In this document: piece by piece, positions 11,756-22,200 of the stretch
Numbering within the stretch: position 1 is the stretch's first letter
How the letters are laid out: the number at the start of each line of letters is the position of its first letter
Assembly: GCF_016097555.1 (NCBI RefSeq)
Contig: NC_054701.1
Location: 6,197,093-6,261,092, forward strand
DNA length: 64,000 nt
DNA from: Gigantopelta aegis
Lineage: Eukaryota > Mollusca > Gastropoda > Neomphalida > Peltospiridae
Direction of reading: 5' to 3'
The notes under the pieces: model-generated
Database searches by the model: none
What the model was told of the DNA's origin: nothing
Seen by the model: the letters and a program-made list of their open reading frames with translations, nothing else
Position numbers and translations under genes: made by a program

Positions 11756-12788
11756 TTGTTTAGCGTCAAGTGGCCGCAGATTTCTGGTCATACAATTTGT
11801 AATAGCTCAAATATGTTCTATTTTTCTTTACATCGAAACAGGATGACCAGACAAAATATTCGAAATTTTCATTAATAGCACTTATGTATTTAGGAAAATG
11901 GTACGAATGGCAGCAGCAAACCCAAGACAAGTCTCGATTTATTAATAGACTATTGACCCATACAAAATAAATCTCATTCCAGGTATTGTTCCTATTGGCT
12001 CGACATTTTCTCAAAGACGACGTTCCACCGAAGGGACGACACTAATCGGCTCCGATGTGCGTCTACTATCCCGACCTATTTCATACTCCCAGTTCTCTCT
12101 AGTGCAAACATACCAAACGACAACAATTTCAACGAAATGTAGAGGGAGTTTTTTTAAAAAAAAAACCTCCATTAAGAACGGTAATGTAAACTTTACTGCA
12201 AAAAAGTATAAATTGCGCAAGCATTATTTATCCATTTAAACAGTGTATTTATGAAGTCATTCTGCATAAACTGGTATGTAATAAGTATATTTATAAATAA
12301 CAAACTGGCATATAAATCGGTATCCTTAACAAGCATTGAGTTGATGAATGAAAAAATACATCGGCTATTCGGGGTCAAACTATGGTAAATGCAAAAACAA
12401 TGATGATCAACATCAATATAAAAATTCAACAGTTAAATTAAAACGCAGTGGAATGCTAAAGGAACACATCTCTAGTGTTTGAAGTTCAGGGGCCCGTAAA
12501 ACATGGGTAAATTGCCATTAAAGTAGACACCATCTGCAACAGTGCATTGTAAAGCTATATACAATATGGGACAGATGGTTGGAGACGAAACCTATACTGT
12601 GGTGCCTCCCAGTTAAGACTAATAATAGCATATACATGTATACAATTCCTCCAGCCACACAAGATCAAATACACTATTTGGACCAAAATGAAAATGCATT
12701 TTTTTTCTAAGTCGACTGCTTCCTGCTACATTAAGCACTACTTCACATCAACCTGAAATAAAACCACTCTCAATTTCTTTTAAATAAT
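11756..12788. other. Non-coding stretch downstream of CNBP
   Basis: No coding signal. At about 12340-12470 lies a repeat ('aaaatacatcggctatt', 'gatcaacatcaatataaaa') that recurs in the same orientation at about 62075-62215, probably another SINE-like family. Confidence 0.45.
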
Positions 12789-12794
12789 TTTATT
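12789..12794 (-). promoter_or_regulatory. Candidate polyadenylation signal for CNBP
   Basis: AATAAA on the minus strand. It implies a ~1.7-kb 3' UTR after the CNBP stop. Inferred from the hexamer and lack of an obvious closer one; RNA data would be needed to confirm it. Confidence 0.35.
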
Positions 12795-14470
12795 ATCTTC
12801 TCCACAACTTCAAATCTGCATTTCCATACAAAAGATAAAAATCCAAACATAGTTTTCGAATCGCCCTTAAAAAAAAAACTTGTCGAGTATGGTCAAAAAC
12901 CGTTTTACCTGTACAATACACTTCATAAGACACTCATCTTTCATTTGACAGTTATGTATAAAATATATTTAGTTAAATATAAATATACAAAGCCACCTCA
13001 GTGTAAGTGTGATACACACACTATGCGTCATTCCCGTGAAATGCTGCCTTACAACCAAATATACAGTGCGATGAGCGTGGAATGATGCATGACCTCACAA
13101 ACTTCCAGAGATGAAGGGGCAGGCAATTGCCATCAGTTACAAAGGGCCACACTATTACATTAAGATTTGAGTTACTTGTCAAATAAAACTGATTTGAGCG
13201 AAAAAAATATTATTTTTTTTTATCGGGTCTGTAAACAAATAAATCAGTCATAATGTTTCAACCCTCCAAAATTGATGGCAAAAACCAAGAATGAAAGAAA
13301 GAAAAAATACCACAAAGTTTACATATACAAATATATACATGCACACACAGGGGGAATAGGTTACTTAAGTATTTAATGTTTTGTTGTGAACAAGTTACTC
13401 CCCAAGTGTAAATGAACCTCTAACCCCCAAACCAATTACAAAATATCCTTCCTACCGACAATGAAGTTCAAACAGATGCTAATGTTACAAAATCCAATAC
13501 AAATAAACATTCCACATACTAAAATTAAAAGTAGACCCAACACTTAAAACTATCCTTGGTTATTTGTCAATGTTCGAGGTATGTTCTTGAACATGGTTAA
13601 AAATTGACAAATTTGTATAAATGAAAGATGAGCCCTCCAACAGTCTGAATAATAAACTTTCAATTGCATTGATAAATTTTATGTTATCTCCAAAGGACAA
13701 AAAGTGTTAATATATATTTTTTTATATTATCCCCCATTTTTAATGGACAAAATTAAACAGTATTCTTTAGTATCATCACTAATTAGTCCCAAGAGAGTTC
13801 ATTTACATGGTTCCTACTTTACATTTAAAAAATTGCTACAGAAATTACTGCATACAACATTTAAGTGTTGTGCATTCAGCTGTAACCAACAAGATTTTTA
13901 ATATACTATATACCACGTCTACAAATAGACCATGACCACCAGTTTTTAAACGTTATATAAAATTTGAAATTTAAAAAAGAAAACAAAATATGGATTCTCT
14001 TGCAAAAAATGCTGACAACACAATATAGTCGCATATTTTCAATTGGCCGTTTTAACAATGCATTCTTTGAAAACTCTATCCATAGTAAGTACAAAAAACA
14101 AATTTTAAGCCATTTCCCAATCTAGGAAGCAAAACCCTACCAATTACAAAAAAAAATCCAAAATTCATGTAAACATCAAAACTGGACAATTTCAATTTAA
14201 AAATTACATAAACGTTATTAGGTATTTCAAAAACAACAAACACCTCGACTATATGCTTAAAAAACAAACAAAAAAACAGTGCCAGTGACAAAACTGAATT
14301 CATATAGACATCAGGCATTGTAACAACTCTCCTGGCCTATATGAACGTATACCCCATTGACAAAACTGCAATAGCTGTCAATTGTTATTCGAATGTCCAA
14401 ATGGGTGAAAAACGCTCCCTGTGGCACGAACAAATGATTTAAACGTAAAGCAACATGAGCTTTAGACCAT
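12795..14470 (-). other. Probable CNBP 3' UTR
   Basis: AT-rich minus-strand sequence between the CNBP stop codon and the candidate poly(A) signal. I see no SINE or TIR element in it, unlike its surroundings, which fits constrained transcribed sequence. Confidence 0.4.
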
Positions 14471-14606
14471 CTAGTCCTCTTCCTCGGGGCAGTCTCGAGC
14501 GAAGTGTCCGTATTTCTTGCAGCCGTAGCACTGGACATCCTTCATGTCGCCACCACCACCAGCTTTGTCTGGGCAGTTTCGGGAAAAATGGCCCGTGTTT
14601 CCACAT
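14471..14606 (-). CDS. CNBP: CNBP last coding exon (rest of knuckle 7, knuckle 8, stop)
   Basis: Acceptor 'attaacag'. Completes CYTCGNTGHFSRNC, then QCYGCKKYGHFARDC, and ends PEEED with a TAG stop. The linker between the two knuckles contains a GGGGD run. Confidence 0.94.
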
Positions 14607-16057
14607 CTGTTAATAAAAAACAGACTGGGTTTAGAACAATATAAAGAATTCAACAGCAATGTGTTGCTTTCCCATAAACAAATTTGGGCATTTCTCAATG
14701 TTTATCTCGAAGAATTTACATATTTAAGAATTTTTATATTAAAATATTTTCTTGAATTCAGGGTTCAACAAATCCACTAGTTCTTGGTCGCAGCTTGGGG
14801 TGGGACATTGCCCAGTGATAAAGCATTTTCTCTATGCGTTGTCGTTTTGGATTGATCCACGATAGTGGATCCATTGGGCCGTTTCTAGTTCCAGCCAGTG
14901 CACCAAAAGTGGTATATTAACCTTTAGACTACTGGATTAATTTTTAACAAAAACCACGTTGAGTGGGTACAAGTTTATAATTTTTACTCACATATATTCA
15001 CTTAAATGTTTCATAAATACATGAAATAAAGTTCATATATGAATCGGTAATTATTATTTTCGTGTCTTTTTTTGTAATTTTTATTATTTTAGATCAGCTA
15101 ATGGTGATTAAAATTAGGCAAAAAATCGAAAAAGTTGCGTTTACTTACGGGCAATTGTGGCCAGCTGTCCAGTATTTATGTCCATTATTCCCGACAACAG
15201 TGGTTTTCTGACCAGAATTTTTTTTTAAACCCGAACTACGATTCATATTGCAATATTTGGTAATTTTCGTTGTTGGTAAAACGATCAAATTTATTATCAA
15301 ATTAGCTGTTACAATCAGCTATCGATCCCTGAAAATGACCGCGACGTGCCGCCATTGTTGTCAAGCAAAAATACTTGCCGAAAACCACTTTTTGAACTCA
15401 AAATGTCAAGGTATTTTCAATTAAAAAAATCAAAACAAAAACCACCATTTTGAAAAAAAATCTTTTTTCTTTAATTATATTTCCGTTTCCGGTGAGCGTC
15501 GTGTGCAAAACGGCGGAAAATATGAATTGGGGGATGCACTGTATACAGTATACAGTATATCGACTGACATGACGTCGGGCGAGATATCTCGCCTGCAGTA
15601 GTCAGAAGGTTAACCAGTACGACTAATAAATTTTTTAACTTGTTGTCGCTAGTAATCAAACATTTAGTATCAACAATGTAACATGTCTTAAACAGTATTT
15701 CATTTTATTTAATCCCATTTTCTAACTTTAAGACAAGCACCTGGCAGTACACTACTGAATAGTAGACACAAAACTGGTTGAAGAAATGTCTGGTTAAAAA
15801 AATCAAATGTGTCGTTTTTAGTTTGTTTGTGAATCAAGGGAGATTACTCATCACGTACATTTCAGTAATCCGGAAATTCGTTAATCCGGACGTTTTTTTT
15901 AAATAACCATACTGTCCGGACTAACGAGGTTCCACTGTACCACAACTATTGGGCGTCACAAAGGTTAAGTATATGAAAAGTATAATACAATATATATATC
16001 GAGGCAAGTATATCTTAAAACTTTGTATAGAAATCAATGTGCTTTTATATTATAATA

Positions 16058-16116
<59 letters not shown>

Positions 16117-19100
16117 CTAGGTGGAATTGTAAGATTCCAAAACATTTCTGTTGCCAAATAGATATTTCTTATTGGCTTCAGATGACCACTCCACAAAACT
16201 TTGGCAATCAAGTGTACACAAACAATGTTCACACTGAGGAGGAGGGTCCTTTATAACAAATGAATGCCAACAGTCTGGCAATCTAGGAAAATAAATAAAT
16301 AAATTATATATATATACTCTTCAAAAGAAGAACCGCGAAACCACATTGTCGTAACATTTGGAGAATTGATTTAATTATTGAATGGTGAGTCCGATAATTA
16401 CCAAATGTTGCAGGATTGTTCACAATTCACTCTAGTCCATTGTGAATAAGTGATAGGACACACCACCAAGGTCAAGGTCATCTGGAGTCAATACCGGGTG
16501 TGGCCTCCGCGTGTGTTGACAACTGCCTGGCACCGCCTGCCCATTGAAGCAACCAGAGTACGGATGACGTCCCGGGGGATGGTGGCCCACTCGGCCTGCA
16601 AGGCTGCTGCCAACTCGGGCAGGGTCTGGGGCTGTGGTTGTCGCTGTCGGTCCAACTCGTCCCATAGATGCTCATTTGGGTTCAAATCCGGTGATGTCGA
16701 TGGCCAAGGAAGGACATTAATGTTGTTGTTCTGTAGGAAAGCTGTTGTGAGGCCTGGCGTTGTCATGTTGGAACACTGCGTTGGCGTTGGCCATAACTGG
16801 AACGATGTGTGGCCGGAGGATCTGGTCAATGTAGCCCTGTGCATTCAGGTTGCCCTGCACGTGGACCAGGTCAGTTCTGCCAGTGTGTGAGATGGCTGCC
16901 CACACCATGACACTACCCCCGCCGAATCTGTCCACTTACTGCACGCAGTTTGCCGCATAACGTTCACCACGACGCCTATACACGCGACATCTTCCATCAT
17001 GACGTCGGAGCAGAAATCGGGACTTGTCACTGAACCACACCTGTCTCCATCGCAGTTGAGGCCATTGTCGATGAATCTGGCACCACTGCAGTCGGAGTCG
17101 ACGGTGTTGTGGTGTTAAGATGACACCTCAAACTGGACGTCTGGCACGAATTCCTACCTCACGTAGGCGGTTCCGTACGGTCTGGTCGGATATCCTGCGC
17201 AAACCTGGTATTGCTGCGGCTGTGGAGGTGGCAGTAGTCAATCGTTCCCGAAGGTGGCGTACCCGGATGTAGCGGTCCTGCCCGGGGGTAGTGACCCGTG
17301 GTCGACCGGATCTAGGGATCCATGTTGCTGGTAACGGTCCCACAGTCTGGAGATGGTGCTTGGGGACACATGGAATGCCCTGGCAACGGCCGTTCTGGAT
17401 TCGCCTGCGTCTAGTCGGCCGATGGCATTGTTTCTCTGCGGTTCACTGAGACGTGGCATGTCCTGGATTGTCAACTGTCGGCCAGATACAGAGGCCAGGC
17501 AAGCGAACACCCTGCACTTTTATACTGTCGGTGTTCATGTTGCACGTGCAGACAACGCACGTGCAGTGGTGACATGGTTTGCACGTGGCTGTGTTTTTGC
17601 GAATATTCACATTTTGGAACTTTATTGTACAGTAGCTGCGTTTTATCGAATGTAACCGTGGGAATGTGTTTGGGACATGCAATGACCTTATATTCACAAA
17701 GCATGAACCGGTAGAAAACATAAAATCGGAGTTATAACCCATTTGTACCCTTTTGCGTTTCTTTTTTTGAAGAGTATATATATATATATAAAAAATGAAT
17801 TGGACCCTAGTATAAAGAACGAAGATAACTCTTACGTGTAGCAAGCTTTTTCTGACTGACCGGGACAGTCCCGTGAGATGTGGCCAACCTCGTCACAGTT
17901 GTAACACTTCTTGGCATTGCTGCCATTGGGTGGGTCAGGGCAGTCGCGAGCCAAGTGGCCCTGCTCTCCGCATCGGTAACAGTTTGTCGACCTCTCTGAT
18001 GTACAGTCACGCGAAATATGACCTGACTGGCCGCAGTTGTAGCAGGCACCTGCAAAGACCAAAAAGTACTTTTATGAGCTTCCACTAATTTGACACCCCT
18101 TTACATAGCAGCATGCAAGTGCTAATGCACCAGAATACATGCTATTATTGTGATAACTGAAGAGTATTTTTTTTTTTTTATAAACATAAGTACTTCAGGA
18201 GATATATATATATATATATATATAAAAAACAAAATATTTAAATTTCAAATAATTGTGACTGCATGTAAACAGCTGGTTCACATTATTCAAACAAAGGGAG
18301 TTAACCCATTCTGGGATAAGAAAGGTCCACGATGCCTTGCACAGCATATAAGTAGCAATTGATATAAATTTCCCCCAATGTTGGACTTCCATCTCAGGAT
18401 TTGTAGAAACACTCTTCAATTTGAAGTTTCTGTAAACAATGTAACAATACCCTATTATACATAGTTTGTGACTTCACTGTTGAAACACAAGGAGAATCTG
18501 GTTAATGCATTGTATAAATTTGAATAGTTTTGTGTAATAAATCAAACACTGTACGAATCTTGATTATTAAATCAAACTGTTGGCACATTTTCAGAAACTA
18601 AAAAGAAAGAGGAAAATGTGCCCGATGATTATATCTTGTCAATACACAAGTCCATCAAGGCAATCTTACCATATTTTCAGGGTTCAGTAAAACTATTTTG
18701 AGAAAAGAATAGTCACAAGTGTAAAAACTACCCGTATTCATTAACAGTTCATAGAAACATTTGGACATTTTAAAAATCCTTTTGAGGTGGTGGTTTCAAC
18801 AACTTCAAATGATGTACTAAACATCTTCTTCATAAGTTTATTTTCATTTGAAAATGGAAAGCAGTGTTACATGAATAACTGGTAGACAAAAAAAAAAGGA
18901 AGAAAATTAGGGCGAATACATTGAATTAACTTATCAACTATATGAAAAATACTAGAAGTATATAAAAAAAAGGGGGTGAAGGAATATATGAAAAATAATC
19001 AAAGGTAAATGCATTTTCTTAAACCTGAATTTTATCGGCATTTTGTGTCCGTAGTACCATTACTACCATAAAACTGACAAGACAAAAACACAACTAAAAA

Positions 19101-19202
19101 CAATATATATATTACCAACCAATAAATAATAAAAAAAAAAATTATGATTATGATCCGAAATATTTCACAGCCACTACACTATGTCCAAAAGCAAACACTG
19201 AC

Positions 19203-19237
<35 letters not shown>

Positions 19238-22200
19238 TCATTTTACTGCGATTACCTGAGTCAATAGACTTTTCACAGTCCTTAGCAATGTGACCAAGTT
19301 CATTACATTTATAGCAGCGCTCGGGGCCACTCTTGCAATCACGTGCAATGTGACCGAAGCGGTTACACTTGAAGCACCGTTCTGTAAAGAAAAAGCCCAG
19401 TACAGGCCTTAGAAAAAATACCTCTCGTTTTATATTTATTTTTAAGCATTGAGCAGATTAATTTCTTTTTGGTCATTTAAAAAATTATTTAAATTCTAGG
19501 TTGGATATATAGTTTTATTATAGTATTAAATAAAAACGTGTAAGAAAGAAAACAAAAGGTTGATTGAAAACAATTTTCATTTTATTATTTATTTTTAAAA
19601 TTTCTTACCTAGCTATTATGGTTTCCAGTGTAAAAAACCCCAGTAATTTTAATATATATATATACATATATATACACAATTTTTAGTTACACATTTTAAA
19701 AAAAGACTACATACTGTACACTACTCATCGCTTAGCTGCAACTACCAGGATTACAAAAAAACCCACCAGATTAAAACCAATTTAAAAAAGCGGTGTCTTG
19801 ATACATATGGGGTTATTGAAAGCTTTTCATCAAAGGTCATTAGAAAATGATTTTTGTGTTGTGCTATTATCAGACTGAATTGTAAACTTTTTCTGTAATC
19901 AGATGAAAAAAATGAAAACAAACCCAAATGGTGAAAGAAAACAAAGAGTAAATTGGTCTGCAGTGTGTTAACACCAGTAGGCATCGACCTATATTTCTGA
20001 ATAACACCACCACTTGAAAACATTGATTGTCGGATGTAAAGCATTTGGTAATTCTACCAGTCAGAGGAAATCCTTAACATTTTCCCTAATTTAGCAAGGG
20101 ATCTTTTATATGCACTTTTTCAGACAGGTAAGCACACACCATGGCCTTTGACCAGTTGTGGTGCATTGGTTGAAAAGAGAAAAAAAAAACAATCATTGAA
20201 TTGGATCCACCGAGGTGGTTCAGTCCTTCAAGTGCACTAAATTCCATCCTCCTAAATAAACGGGCCACAATTCTGTGAAAATCGCCATGAAAGTTAAACT
20301 ATCTTTAACAGAACCACAGTATATTGAAATGAGCCATATACTTTGCCATAAATAAAACTTCAACTTGTGTCGTTATTATTTTATTGTACATGTTCCTTAA
20401 CAGTGTTTCTGCCAGAAATACATTTTTGGGTATGGCACTATGGAATTGAATGCAACCAAAATCTGCAGGGGATAAGGGGAGCCTCCCCCAGAAAGAAATG
20501 GTTTAAGTTTAGGGTTAAGAAAATCATGCAGTAATGATAAAAACTAATTAATTTTGTTAACTTAAAAAAAAAAATCTGCAAAATGTTTTGGGTATGGCCC
20601 CATACCTGTTTTACCCTCTGGCAGAAACCCTGCTTAAGATTGGTAAATGCTACTTGTAAACAATGTATCACAACACATGTATATTGCTCGAGTTGGGTGC
20701 TGAAATAATCTGTTGTGTTGCAGAATACTTCACCTCGAGAACATTTAACAGTTTTGTTACATTTTAAGGGTTAAATGCATATTCCCGAGTTTACTGCAAT
20801 ATTTAATGTGTACTAACAGCCTTTTTAACGATTATAATTACATATCAAATATATTTTTCTGCATAAAATATTAGTGAACGTGTAAACGTGTTTCTGATCG
20901 TTCTGGTATTTGTACTAGGTTAAATTTCATGTTATTTCCTAAAATATAGGTTTTTTTTTTTATACATACATTTTTTGAAGACAAGATCCAGTTTGGGATT
21001 CTTACAAATATTAAGACGACCAGAAACACATTGAATATACAACCCCTGATATTTTAAACAAGAAAATAGATTTAATATGCAAGTTTAAGTATAGAAATAC
21101 TTTATTAGTTGGAAACATCTTACAGTGCAGCTAACTCAGGAATGACCCTTTAAATTTCATTTATTTTTTAGTTTACAAGTTAAAATATTGCGATATAAAA
21201 TTTTGCACAATACCAATCTTATTTCATGGAAATTTGAGTTGTGTATTGACAAAAAGTGGAAAAGACTGATCATAACCAATATTCATGTAACAATCCACAA
21301 TTACCATATTAATAATAATAATAAAAATATCCCAGAAAATTTGAAGCCATTGCATGTAATATTAAATACCAACGTCGGTATCCAGGGTTCACACATGGTT
21401 TTGAAGACAAAAATTGCAAAATCCAGCGAGCTCGTACCAAAGACATTACTCAAGACTATATCAAAAGCAATGTTACTGTGTGCAGATGTAATTACCTCCC
21501 TTGGTTCTGTTAAAAGTGGTTTGTAAACATTACCTATTGACACTTTTGCAAACACATTGTCTTGGTGATAAATACATTTAATTCAATGACAAGATTTCCT
21601 CATTTCCAGGAGCATGCGAGTTTCTGCCAGGATTTTGTTTTGTATGTACAAATCCATCAATTTTCTCCCTGCTTCACAGACACGTTGCAAAGTACCAGCA
21701 TAAAATCGACATATTGGACAGGTGACATTATTTGAAATCTTCAGGTAAAGACAAAGTGCATTCACGCCATTTTTACTTAACCAATCGTTATATGAATAAT
21801 ATCTGACCAAAACATTTACTATGGTTCTATACTACATTGCCACTACAAATGTTCAAAAATCAGTTTTAGATAGAGCTGGGCGGTATAGGCATCTGCATCA
21901 TGTCAATACAGATTTACTGTACCGAACAAATATCAAAATAATGAAATTTCTGTATTGAAAAATGTTTCCTGCCATTTAGTATTTTAAAGCACTAACAATA
22001 TATCAGATGAACGCAAAATAGTTGAAAAGAATTGTATACCGAAAATATCACTCTATATCGGTATCGTGCTCAAACCGATCCAGAAAACCTGTAATGTGAA
22101 TATCACCCAGCTCTATTTTTAGAACATTTTTGGAATAACCAATTTTTGTAACATGATAAATATTCTTGTACTGAAGTTTTAAAATTATATTTTAGAGCCT

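Noticed and set aside
16450..16890. 146-codon plus-strand ORF
   Set aside because: Antisense shadow of the mariner transposase remains.
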